A program made the position numbers and the translations under genes. Source: Pyricularia pennisetigena (taxonomy: Eukaryota > Ascomycota > Sordariomycetes > Magnaporthales > Pyriculariaceae). From it: 64,000 nt of DNA. The notes under the pieces are model-generated. The model had not been told where the DNA came from. It was given only the letters and a program-made list of their open reading frames with translations, and did no database searches. Positions 42,423-54,333 of this stretch are shown one piece after another. The DNA lies in contig NC_043743.1 in the NCBI RefSeq assembly GCF_004337985.1, forward strand, positions 2,270,909-2,334,908. The letters run 5' to 3'. The stretch's first letter is position 1. Each line of letters begins with the position of its first letter.

Positions 42423-44103
42423 TTGAACATGTGAGGTAGCATTTTGTTGAGGAAAGGTAATTAGGACAGCTCGTCAATCATCACTCGTCCCTCTTCCTGC
42501 GCGCCTCCTTGCGCCTGCATCACGCTGGCTCAAAACGACGCCGTCATCAAAGCACCTCGGCGTGACATGTGGAGCGCAATGTCTGCAGTATGCTGCATCA
42601 GTCATTTCGAAGCGAAATTTGATGTCTCTGGGCTGTATAAGTCTGTCGCGAGAATGTCAAAAAAAAAAAAAAAAAAAGAAAGAAAGAAAAGAAAAAAAAG
42701 GAAAAAGTTTTTCAGTGGTTATCTTGTACAACTCGAGCAGCGGGAAACATTCATCGGGCCGCAAAATGTACACCATCACAAAGCCCAACGTACACAAATC
42801 CACCCCCAACTAATAATAGTAAAAAAAAAAAAAAAGAAAAAGGGCTGCATTTATGGCCACATGGATACTGTCCACATGCGTCGCATCATCAAACCAAACA
42901 TGACGTTTGCGCGGGGATCTACAGCACAGTCGGGGTAGGTGGGACGGTGTCATTCGGGGAGGAGAAACGGCTCACTTCGAGAGCGGCTGCTTTGCTCCGG
43001 ATACTTGGGTAATGTTTTCTTGCTCCCCGCGCCTGACTGCATTTCTTGGAGAGCCGAAGGGGGACGAGGGATAAAAATCCGAACAAGAGACCTGCAAGCC
43101 GGCATGAGCTGTAGGAAAACCCCCAATCACGATGCGCACCATGGCAGGAGGTAGACAATGCTGGGAAGCACTGCATGTCTTGAGAGGACCTGGCTATCGC
43201 ACGTTGTTGAGCATAGTTTGAAGCTATGTTGATAAAGGCTAGAAGATGGTGGTTTTTCCTGACGGAGATATGATGGAGCGCGCTTGCCTTGAACTCACTT
43301 GTTCAGGTCCTATCTATAGCCGCCGATAAGGATGATGAGAAGAAGAAATTGATCCGGTAAAGCTTCCGGCGGGACAATGCCGTCCGGCGTCCCGGCTGGG
43401 GCTCGGCAACGGGGAATCAATCTATAGTCCATGATTTATACCACACAAGAAAGCGGTGGGCACTAGATGCATATTCCGTACTAGATTAGCACTAGATTCG
43501 TAGTTTCAGAGGCCAAGTGAACAAGGCATGCGTGATTGTAGGGGGCCGGTTTCGGATTCACCAGTCCCTGTTCAAGGAAGGCGCATATCTGGGCAGTGTA
43601 TGCGAGAGCTCGCAATGGGCCAGAACCAAGACCTTGCGAGTATCATATGAAAATATTGGCGACAGGGTGTGTTTACGGGCGACGATGGCAGGACGCACAC
43701 GAGGCGCATGTCCCAGGCCGCAGTGGTAACGGTGTCTGGATGTGGAAATCCGGACGGGCGGTATGCCTGCCATACCCAAAACAAAGACCCTGCGCGTATC
43801 GATGGCCTAGTCTCGTGGATGGGGATTTGTGTATTGATATCTCTCCCAGCTGTAGCCAAAAAAAGCGGCACAATCTTCACAGCACATGCGCCGCATGCGG
43901 CAAAGAAAACCCGCAGCGTGTGATTGGCATGCGGCCTGTCCTGTGCTGTGGTATGGCCCACAAGGATCACGACGCTTCGTGATCCGGCATATGCGTCGTC
44001 ATAGCTAGGGCGGGGGTCACTGCAACCCCGACGGTTGACCTCTTTTTTTGTTGTCGAATTTTTTTTTTTTTGTCCTTCTTGTCTGCTTATTTCAGCCGTC
44101 ATT

Positions 44104-44104
<1 letters not shown>

Positions 44105-44192
<88 letters not shown>
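44105..44192. repeat. Poly-T tract (88 T), longest homopolymer in the window
   Basis: An uninterrupted run of T between CATTG and ACCTTTGC. The large frame reading poly-Lys on the minus strand across it is an artefact of the repeat. I saw no flanking target-site duplication. Confidence 0.95.
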
Positions 44193-44195
<3 letters not shown>

Positions 44196-44965
44196 TTTGC
44201 TCAATCTAGCAGTAGGCGACATGAGAGGATCAGCAGTTTATCTCGAGATTTAACAGAGATCGCCGATTCGGTCTACCCGACATGGATTTCTTTTGGTTTT
44301 CTTTTATACAGCCCAATTAATCAAGAATTAAACGCCTCAATACATCCAGTCGAAAGTCATGTAAGGTTAGTTTCCGTGGCTCGGCCCGGCATGTCGCTTA
44401 CTTCTTGGTATCGAAATCGATTTTATAAGCCTTGTTTCAACCTTCCCCGCCCATCTATTTTCGGCATCTGCCATCTTGAGATGCGCTGATTTGCGTTTCT
44501 ACTTTTCGTTTTCTTTCCTTCCTCCACAGCTCATCACCAAGAAGGTGGACACCAGTACAAGACGGGGCTGTCCGCGCCGCACATGTATGCGTATGTGGCT
44601 GCGGTACGTCTTGTAAGCGGATAGGGTGATTAATATTCATTTAATAACAAGAAAAGAAAAAGAGATGCGACTGGCTATTTGCGGGATGCAACTCTGCATC
44701 CAGCAAGTGGAAATCGATTCCCCAAACGTCGCTGAGTTAGTTGCTTTGATGCATGCTGACTTGGCGGTTTTTCTCTCTGCCGTTGATCCGTAATCCGTAG
44801 ACCCCACTCACTCTTGTTCCCCATCTACAATCGACGGTCATTAATACCGACTTTTCTGCATTTTTAGTTACCCGGCCAACATACAGCCCAATCTTCAATT
44901 ACCGGCCACGCGTTCAATTTACATGCAATAACAAAACCGAGAATACGTATCAATATATTAGAACT

Positions 44966-44967
<2 letters not shown>

Positions 44968-44998
<31 letters not shown>
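44968..44998. repeat. Poly-T tract (31 T)
   Basis: It lies about 780 bp after the T88 tract. Confidence 0.95.
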
Positions 44999-45000
<2 letters not shown>

Positions 45001-46922
45001 AACTGCTTTCAAACTTAATATATTACCCATTCGCATTAATAACATAGTCTCAGGGCTCATCCCCTGAAGCCTAGAGCTCCATAATTGAACCACGTGGAAC
45101 GTGGCTCAAATGCGGCTTTGCAATGTACCTGTGGGTGCATCCAAAGAACGCTTAGAACGAGCGCGATCTTTTTGGCCAGTTTGATTGGCCGAAAAGCCAT
45201 ATGGCTGGAAGGTACATAGAGCGCTCGGTCCCCTGCGGCAGCCCCTGCGACAGCAGGGGTCTAGTCTGGAGCACTGAGACTAGCCCCTGTCGAGTCTCAA
45301 CCGCTGGGTAGATGGATACCTTTGCTGAAAAGGCTGCGCAAAAACCGGGGCAAATCACGATGATAAAAGAAATGAGGGGAAAAGCAAAGACGAAAGATGA
45401 AAGTAAAAGAAAATAAGAATCCAAGAATAATCATGGAAGCCCAAGAGAAGCATGGGCTTATATGCCCTATTGGGTATGTCATTCGATGACTGGGCAGCAA
45501 GTCAAGGATTGTCCAAAATCGGGTGTATTGCGAGCGCAGGAAAAAAACAAAAATAAAAATAAAAACAAAAATAAAAAAAAACCCATCACTATAGGTTTCT
45601 TGGTTTTCAGCCGCACCTGCGGGCAGGGCCCATTATATGAGTCGTGTGGTCGATCTAAACAGAGCAAAGCAACAAACGCGCAAAATATTCCGCCGTTTTG
45701 CATTTTGCATACCTTGGTATCGAAGTAGTACTACAGTTACTGTGCGTAGTAGCATGTACCATACTCTGGGTAAACCCCCCACCACCTACTTACAACTCTG
45801 TCAATGGTCGAATATGGATGCTTTTACGTCGGTTCCGGTTAATCGCAGCGGTATTGGCAATGCTTCTTTGTTCAACAGACGAGGTCGTTTCGTAAAAGCT
45901 GAGCGACTATGAAGCCGGGCGTGGCTAACCGTTTAGGGACATTCATAGCTCCTCAACCGGGTTATCGGAACATACTGAGCGGCAGGTAAATTTACTCAAA
46001 TCTAGACAAGTTGCTTTTCTTTTTCACCAGTTTCTCTAGTCCCCTTTTCCACATTGTCTTCCTTTTCCCTTCACTCACTCCGGCTGGCTGCATGACCCTT
46101 GTCATAAACCCGCCGATTTACGGATAGTAGATATTGCGACCCAACCACAGCGGAGAAATCAGGTAGACTACATACACCCAAAGCAAAAGAAAACAATTCT
46201 ACGAAGAAGAAGAAAAACAGCTGGATTCCATTGGACAACTAGGAAGCCCCGCTGCACACGTTGGCTGTGCTGTGCACCATGGTACGGTACTTGGCAACAT
46301 GGTCCCACAAACAAATACAAATCGTACCAAAGCTTCGCAATCGGTGTGACTTAATTGTGGAGCACCCGAGACGGGTTAGGTGTTTTTGTGCTTTGTGTGG
46401 TAGAGAGGCATACAGAGTAGATACACACATGCACATGCACACCATATTTTCCAAGTTTATTCTAATCGTTACATTTCATTTTTTGCTCTTGCTAAGCCAT
46501 TGAGAGACATTTTAACATATGCTAAAGGTAAAACCATAAGAAAATCGTGAGCACAGGGGTATAGGTATGTACTGCCAACAGACTCCGTTCCCATTCCCCA
46601 CCGTTCGTTACCAGAAAAAAAAAAAAGATTGCTTTTGTGAGCGGTACAAAATCCCAAGAAGCCGCTGCAGATAACATTACCGCAAAAGGAAAATCCCGGA
46701 CTTTTACTCCTCTCCCCAATGTCCTAGCCGTAGCGTGTGCATACTTCAGCCGGGGGCGGCATGGGAGAAGTACATACACATGAAACACGGCAGGCTGACA
46801 AAGAAATCTCTTCCAATCATCCTAGCAGGATGTCGTAGGTATTGGCACAAGGTAGAATGCACCTCAAGCCCAAAAGCGAATGTCAGTGGCCAAGCGCGCG
46901 CGTCGCAAATGGCTTTCGGGTT

Positions 46923-48279
46923 CTAGTTGGGGTTCTTTCTCAGGGGGAAGTACAGCTCCGACTTGGGCTCGAGGTTCCAAGACTCTCCGCGGCGCACGTC
47001 AATCGAAAAGGCGTCGTCCCACGCATACTTGAGATCCTTGGGAATGACCCAACCACGACGGGAGTCGCGGCAGCGAACCCGGACGAGGTGACGACGTCCA
47101 AACTCCGCCTCGGTAGCATTGTTGGTGAAAGCATCCCGGCGATGCAGAACGGCCATGTTGTTGATGAAGTGAATATCGCCGGGTTGAGTCTTGATGCGCA
47201 GCTCGACTCGGTGAGCAATCTCCTCGACAAGATCGAGTGCCTTGAGCTGCTCATCCGTCGGGAGTGGCAGTTTTTGGTCGCGAGGGTGGGCCTCGCTACC
47301 AATCAGAGGGGTGCGGCCAAAGTTGACGATAAGTCTTCCCTCATGATAGAAAATGGCAGGGCGGCGCTCAACCTTGGGAATCGAGAAGGTGAATGGCGAT
47401 GCCAAAGCGCCAATCAGTTCCGGGTGCTCTGTTGCTAGGAGGTTATAAATGGCGTATGCGGAAGCGATGACGCTGCTGCCACCTTGGGCAGCCTGGCCCC
47501 GAGTCAGCCATCCAATCACGTCTCCGTCCTCGTCAGTGTGGAACGTCTAATACAATTTCATTGTTAGTCACGACAAGGTTTGCGAGCCTGTTGATCTGAT
47601 GAAGAAAACCTGGTTGCTTCATACAATGGCTTTGTTCGAGTGGCGGTGGTGGTTCGCAGCCATCTTGTTTGTCTGGTCCTGAATAACGTGCACTGCATCA
47701 AGAATGGTCAGTATGGTTGGTACTTGAGTATGAGAGGGACGAAAACAACGAGGGCTCACCCAGCATGTTTCCCTTGGCATCTTGACGGCCGCGTTGATCG
47801 GCAACGTAAGACTGCAAACCCAGGAAGATGAGAGTCAAGTCTTCGACTGAGTATTTCTGGACATCCAGGCCGCGGAGGAGGGCAAAACCTCTGCCCTCGT
47901 AGATCTCGGCCGAGACTCCATCGAGGATATTACCGAGGGTCTTGAGCGGGAATGTGTCTCGGGTGACTTGGCTTCCCTTGAGATCCAGAGCTGTATCGGC
48001 AAGCATTGGTTAGTAACGCTAAAATCGACTCGCCGATGTGCTTCCATGATGACATAGAATGCTGGGGTTCAACTAACACTTAAAGTGCTTGACGGCATCC
48101 TCGATCTCGGCAATGTCAGCGTCTGTGAGTTGACAGGTATAGCTCTCGGCGTTCTTGTAGTCGGCACCGATCCATGCAAGGCTGCTGTCCAAGACAGCAG
48201 GGAAGCCTGCCGGAAGCTGTCCCTGCTCAGAGGCGGCAGACGACAGGGGATGGGGAATGGTAGTCTGAACTGAGGCCAT
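46923..48279 (-). CDS. TauD/TfdA-family Fe(II)/2-oxoglutarate-dependent dioxygenase
   Basis: Four exons (48279-48078, 47990-47760, 47692-47625, 47546-46923) give 374 residues. The phases were resolved by choosing the GTTAGT donor after HFK, which gives HFKSLDLKGSQVTRDTFPL. The facial triad is visible: His and Asp in TFHTDEDGDV at the start of exon 4, and the distal His in AVLHRRDAFT. The Arg for 2-oxoglutarate lies in RRHLVRVRCRD near the end. Fungal relatives act in sulfonate use or, as tailoring enzymes, in secondary metabolism; the substrate cannot be told from sequence. No synthase gene lies in the window, so a stand-alone catabolic role is the simpler reading. There is no signal peptide, so it is probably cytosolic. 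Confidence 0.88.
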
Positions 48280-49024
48280 TTTGTGTCTTCTGTGTGTCTG
48301 TATGGTGATGATCAAGAAATAGTCTGACGAGAGCAGAATCAGGTGGGCAGAGAAAGTCGTCAGAAATCTGAATTTGTGTTGAACGAGAGGAGAATTATAT
48401 GTCTGGTTCTAGCAGAGAGACGCGGAAAGAGTTGCTAGCAACGATTTGTTGAAGGTGGTAAAGAAAAAAAAGAATTGGCGATGGGAATGGACTGAGTTGA
48501 GTTTTGATGTGTTCTTGTCTTGAAGAAAACCAGGAGAGCCTTCAAGAGCAGCGAGACGCATGAGCTTTTATGTCCTGGACACCAATTCTGATCAAGCCAG
48601 GTATGCCATCTGACTGGTGGTCGAGACAAATAGCAAGAGGAAGGTCTGTCCGTCAACACTTCCTGTTGTGGGGGGGTGTTGCAGAGGAAAAGTAAAAATG
48701 CATTAATTGCCCGGGAGCAAGGAAGGCACGAAGTAGATTCAGACCCGTGAATGTGGCACGACCAGGGCCAGCCGACTGGCAGGAACGAGCTCGGTGTGCC
48801 TCCAAAGAAAGAAAGAAAGTATACAAAAGAAAATTAGGCAGGCAAGTATTATCAAAGGGGGTGCACCTAGGAAAAAGTTGAAGACGATGTCTGAGGCTGT
48901 CGTCAGTTTATCCTCAGACCTTGCCTGAACGAGGGTTAGCAAATATTATCGCGTACGAGATGGATGGGCGCGTGGATTGGTTGATTGTACATAGTAATGA
49001 AGAAAGTCATTGTGGTGACACCTC

Positions 49025-49028
<4 letters not shown>

Positions 49029-49061
<33 letters not shown>
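49029..49061. repeat. Poly-A tract (33 A)
   Basis: An uninterrupted A run after CTTCT, upstream of the dioxygenase gene. Confidence 0.95.
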
Positions 49062-49062
<1 letters not shown>

Positions 49063-49415
49063 CGCCGTAACCCGCCTGAAGCTCTATGGCTCGATAGACT
49101 TTTTTTTTCCCTTTCTATTTATCGGGAACGAGACGGATATGCAACTGTAACCCAAAAACCCTCAACACATACCGGAAGGAAGGAACGGCCCCTTCCGACA
49201 CGATAAGAAGCTGCTTTGTTATCCGTTGCAGGCAGGCAGTCCTTACCGGTCTGAGGGCCGGCGGCTACTGTCACCCGAATGTGAAGCCTTGTCCGGAAAG
49301 AGTGGACAAGAAAGAAACTAAGAGGATCGTAGTCCCTGACGAGACAGAATCGTCCGGCCGGTTGACAAGGACACGAGGTGATACTGGCGGTGCACCTTAC
49401 CGCACCGCTGAGCGG

Positions 49416-49436
49416 CTCTCTCTCTCTCTCTCTCTC
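49416..49436. repeat. (CT)10 microsatellite
   Basis: A perfect CT dinucleotide run. Confidence 0.95.
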
Positions 49437-51044
49437 GGCGATTTGTGGTGCAGGTACAATATGTACGTAACTGACCGGTCAAATTGGAAAGGCAGCCAAG
49501 GTAGACTATGCAGGCTTGGGTAGTATGTAAATATTCGACAGATACAGATAGTTGTTGAGCTGCGATGGAGGCTAAACCTGGATGGTGAAAGTTGTTGGAT
49601 TGGGAGTGTACGTGGATTTTAATATTGTCAAAGGACCGACCCATGAACGGGCACCCTGATATCGCGAGTGCACACAAGAGAGGAGAGTCTTTGGCATCGA
49701 AATATATTGTTTTTCTTCTCTTCCTTTTCATAGAAAGGGATCCAACGACCCTAGCTAGGATTCTGCAGGGTGGAGCGAATTGTCTTTCACAGCCGGCTCC
49801 CCGGATCTGTGAACCGATCTGATGAGGACTGGCCATGTTCTCGCTTGGCGATGTAACTGATCCACATGATAGTGTATTTACTACCAGCGAAAGCATGAAT
49901 GGTCGAGATAGCCAAGACGTGTTATTCCCTGGGAGGGCTAGGAGGGGCTCAATGCAGGAAATAAAATAAAACGGTGCATGCATGGTGGGTTTTGACCAGA
50001 TGATTGCGCGATATGGATACGAATAAAGAAAGTAGCCTAACGGGCGTTATTTCCCGAATACAGTATAGCGAAGCTCAAGCTAGAAGATATCGATTTTTTG
50101 TAGGGAAAGCAATGGAGCGATCAGATAATCTGTCAAGACCCAGGTGTTGTTGCTACCAGGATTACCGTGGAAGAGAGAGAGAGAAAAAAAACAAAAAACG
50201 AAAAAAAGGCCGCTACGATCAAGAGGGGTTTCTGGGGCTTGGGGTATTTCTTTTCCCTTCCCCCATCTGCGAGCCTCAGGTGGTCCATCAGACCCACTTT
50301 CCATTCCGCAATGGTAACGGACATGGGGTGAAGGAGAAGTTAATAATAACACAAAAAAAGAGAAAAAAAAAAGGCTGGCCAAAAACTGGTGCGGTATCCT
50401 GCATTGATTCTCGTGAAGCGTCTTGCGGTCAACCTCGTCCGCCCCCTCTCTACCCCCTCTAACTCTACATGGCTTGGCACGGTAACTAAGGTAGGTACAG
50501 TACCGAATATGAGCCGACGACTTCCACAGGCTAGATTGCAAGCTCCCTGAGGCGACTATCCCTCAGTCATGGATTCCTAATGACGAATTGTTCCAGCATA
50601 TTTGGCTAAGCCTGTACAATGCTGGCAAGAAGACAAGAGTGAGGCCGTAGCTGCGCTACGAAAGCGACAATGCGTTCGCTGCACTGCGATTCGAGAGCTC
50701 GAAGGCGCAGTCAGGCTCAATCTCGAAGCTGGTCGATTGCGTGGCCGGTCATCCTTGCCTACCTGGGCTACCAAGCTATCTTAGGCGGATGGATACGATG
50801 ACACGCTCTAGGCCAGGTTATTCCATTGTTGCAGGGATCAATGTCGCTGCGCTGGGTGGCGACAGGTGGAGCAGTTGGCAGCTTCCGGATTGCAGCTCGC
50901 GACTGTGCAACGCCTGAATCAATCCAACTGTCTATGCGCTTCCCGTGCAATGAAATCATCCCCTCTGACAGCTTGCAGAGAGGACGGGGGGATGACCAGC
51001 CCGAGTAACGCCCTCTTCACTGGGTTTCGTTGGATCGATCGCGG

Positions 51045-54000
51045 TCAGAAAGGCCACTCTCGGGGCATCCAGTTTTGTTCGTATAATTGAGAAATGAAAA
51101 AGTATTCATCCTCAACGTCGTTGTTGTGTAGGAGACTCTTCCAATCACGCTCTGTCCGGTGCCCCGAGAAACATCAAGTTAGCCATTCTGTGCCAAGTCA
51201 TGCCAAGTATCCAAAAACTACCCGTGCCAGGAGGAGGTCGGTCATGCCAGACCTGACTTACCGGATTCCTTTGCGTATCTTCGTGTGAACGCAACTAGTG
51301 AGGCTCCATCTTCACCAGAGTGTAGCCGAAGATCATCATCTCTGACATCGCTTGCAAAGATCTTGCTCCCACCCCTATAATGAGAATACGCCAGCAATGT
51401 GGTTGCTCCTAATCCCATCCGGAAAGTTGTCCTAGGTTAGCCTACCCACAGGGTGTTGTCATCGATGGCCAAGCCCGCTATGCGTCTCACTTACCCATAT
51501 AGTACTCCCTGACTTTATCCTCGCGGGCGAACCGCCTTTGCATGCCGTGCTTGCGAGCGTAGCCAGCGTCATGCCTGATGACGAGAGCAATGTTGTGCAA
51601 CAAGATGAAAGTCACCAGGTATGTCGTCAACCACGTCCTGGCCTTATTTTCTTGCGTCATCTTCTGCAGGAGCTCAAGGGTGTCGTGTCGGAATTTGGCT
51701 TGAATTTGATGGATTAGGATCGAGTCCAGTTGTGCGCCCAAAACCGGCGGTAACGGGATTTTGCCACATAGGGGGCTCGTCTCGTCCATGATGTCTTGCG
51801 GCATCCCCAAGGTTTCCTCACCCACAATCTCGAACGAGTTCGTCGTCAGACGTATAGACATCCAAAGCTCCAGTGTGCTCTTTAGCAGCTCCTGCTCCTT
51901 CTTGTCTACCGCCTGGCTGTTTGCTCTTTTCAAAGCGAGGGCGTAAGTGTTCCAGATGAGAGCCTTGTTAGGCCCAATCACCTTCTTGCACATTGCCCAT
52001 ATCCCACTCCTGATGTACTTATCCAGCACGACCTTGGTTGCGTCCATATCAACCACGGCAAAATGCGGAATGTGGACGGACCGCCTGGTACCGTCAGGGG
52101 CCACCCAAGACCGTTCTAACGAGTCGCCCGCTTGAGGGACAAATTGCCGCACACGGAGTGCAACCGAGCTTCCTGTAAAACCCTCTGTCACATGGATAGT
52201 TCTCGTTTCTAGGGATGCCCAGCTCGAGATATCGTCGGCCACCGTGCTATCTTTCCATCGAGAGGTCCACTCAAAGCCTCGAACTTGGCCTATCTTTGAG
52301 AGAACTATGCTGTTAATCTTAAGCCGTAGACAAGGAAGGCGCCAGACTTTGCTCGTATTGGCAACCTTCTTGCATGTTAGACAGCAACCTTTTCTGTCGT
52401 TTATGTCGATGTTACACTGCGCATCGCATTCTTAGCTTCAGGCACGCCACCAAAATGGAAGATGAAGGCTTCCTCGGTCTGGGACAGCCTTGCTAGGGAA
52501 GGGGCTAATTTACTCTGATTCTTTGCATTCGACATCTAATGCAGCTCCCGACCTTCCTCGTCTCTGCGGTCAAGTCCCGCTCCCCACGATCTTTAAAAGG
52601 ACCGCGCTTCGCAGGAGGAGCTCTGTGCGTTGAATATATCAACTCAAAATCCGGTGGCCTAGTAAAAAACTCTATCGCCGCGCCGCTGTTATCGACCAGA
52701 TGCGCCGGGGGGCCGTAGGTGTGGAACACGTCATATCCCAGAGGTACGTCATCCGGGGCGCCAGCATGGCTGCTTGACGGAGATTGCGTCTCGGGGCTGT
52801 TTTGATAAGTCCTATAACCAGAAACGTTTTCCATAACATGTGCCGCTGGATGGACTGGGACGACGGCAGCCGTGTGCTGGTCGATCGGGGGTGGCCTAGA
52901 ATACATGGGATTTGGTGCATTTCCCGGATAGTACATGACTGGCTTGTCTCCGGTTTGCTGGTCGAAATGTATATGTCGCGGAGGTGGCAATGCCGCAAAG
53001 GATGTCATGTAGTTGTCAACCATGATAGGCGCATCAGAAACAACAGGTCCAGCCTGGTTCGAGTGCATGATAGGTGTGCCACTGTCATAACCTGTAACAG
53101 GGGTAGTCGGAATATTGGCAGAAGTTGGTGATGTGCCCATAGAAGGAACTCGCGCTCCCCCGTAGCATTGGGGCCCAGTCGTGACAGGGACATGGTCGTC
53201 TAAGGCAGTTGGTTAGCCAATATATGATTACCGACACTCGTCCGATGCCGAGCAATACCATGCAACAGAATTTCCAACCTACCCTGGCTGTTCTGGTAAG
53301 ATTCGTTGGGGTCATATGGAGGGAAGCCTGCAAGGGCATTAGCTATTCGAGGACCGCTCAGTCCTAGGTAAGTTGGTGGCTGAGAGGAAGCAGTCATGGC
53401 CGCCCAGGAGTAGTGCTCGGAACTATCGTCTGAGCCCTGTCGGCTCCCCTGCATTGATTTCGCATCACCTCCCAGTCCTGCCCCCTTTTCCGCGTAGGTG
53501 GACGGAGCAGCAGGTGGTGTGTCTACACGTATACGTTTGTGCCTATGCTTCTCTTGAAGCTCGAATAAGCTTGAGACAGGCACGTCAAGGGTAATTGCAG
53601 CCTGGCTGACAATGTTTGTTGTCTCGCTGCATTCTCGGGTTTGGCCCAATTGTAAAAGTTGTGGGACGGGTACTTGCAGAATCCTCGCGGCTTGCTCAAG
53701 TATGAATTGGCTGTTATGAGGAGTCATAGCTGGTGCCTGTGTGTTGGGCATCTCTGGTGAGGAAGCCAAGCCTTGATAGGCTGCCTCTGCAGACGAGGGA
53801 ACGGGACCATAAGCTCGGCGCCTTTTGAGCGCAGGAGGAGCGTCGTCATCCTGTCATAACAAAAGACATGGTCAGTTGCTGGCGCAGGAATTTGTTGCAA
53901 ACTATCCAAAGCAGGATGCAAGGAGCCGACGTGAGCGGATGGTTATCAGAACCATCGGAACAGACAGATTAGATCGTGGGTATCTGGGTAGATGTTTCAC

Positions 54001-54333
54001 ACAGAAGAAAGAGTAAACATAGAACGACAGCTTTGTGACGTTCCTCAATCTTCATCCGAATACTCGTAACGGTTAAGGGGTGGGGGGAGTATTCGCAGTC
54101 TGTTGGGTGTAGAGAGCACATATGCTTCCATAGGTAGGCTTGCCACTGACCGTTCTGGCTGGGCGCCAAGTGTTCCTCGAGTTCAAAGACATCGTCGGGT
54201 TGCTTTGTAGATTATGAGTAAACCTTGCCTCTTCTTCTTCCCAGGGCATGCGCGCATAAACATGGATAGATGTCGTTGACTCCAGCGTAGACTCGGGCAT
54301 AAAGTTGCCAAACTCTTGCACCATTGTAGCCAT
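51045..54333 (-). CDS. Fungal regulator with atypical Cys6 zinc cluster
   Basis: Six exons are proposed: 54333-54151, 53850-53283, 53199-52514, 52416-51495, 51408-51262 and 51151-51045. They total about 870 residues. Residues 1-480 are Pro/Ser/Gln-rich with a nuclear-signal-like KRRR, so probably disordered. The zinc cluster is split by intron 3: GSCIRCRMQRIR before it and CNIDINDRKGCCLTCKK after it, with a final Cys in LPCLR. This gives Cx2Cx6C, then a long loop, CLTC, and a distant sixth Cys, a variant known in ascomycete regulators. The C-terminal half is helical. The last two exons are short: MGATTLLAYSHY continues the family motif after REYY, and YFFISQLYEQNW ends the protein. Their phases fit exactly. 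The function and target genes are unknown. Exon 1 is the weakest part, since its intron is about 300 bp. Confidence 0.75.

Larger units (their letters stand above)
37413..46922. other. Gene desert of 9.5 kb
   Basis: No recognisable gene. It holds homopolymers A28 (42392), T88 (44105) and T31 (44968), shorter A-runs near 42659 and 42823, a (TTC) tract at 40532 and a single N at 40354. Coding-like fragments occur at 38.3-39.2 kb (separate entries). Base composition is not strongly AT-biased, so I see no sign of heavy RIP. Confidence 0.5.
48280..51044. other. Intergenic 2.8 kb
   Basis: It holds the promoter of the dioxygenase, A33 at 49029-49061 and a (CT)10 tract at 49416-49436. No supported gene. 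Confidence 0.45.

Noticed and set aside
43572..44222. Open frame of 216 codons on the minus strand, also open on the plus strand
   Set aside because: It begins in the poly-T88 tract (poly-Lys), has no domain, and both strands being open suggests GC-rich chance openness.
37413..46922. Search for transposon ORFs, terminal repeats or RIP-type AT-rich blocks in the desert
   Set aside because: No reverse transcriptase, transposase or terminal inverted repeat motif was seen, and composition is not strongly AT-rich. Short degenerate elements cannot be ruled out by eye.
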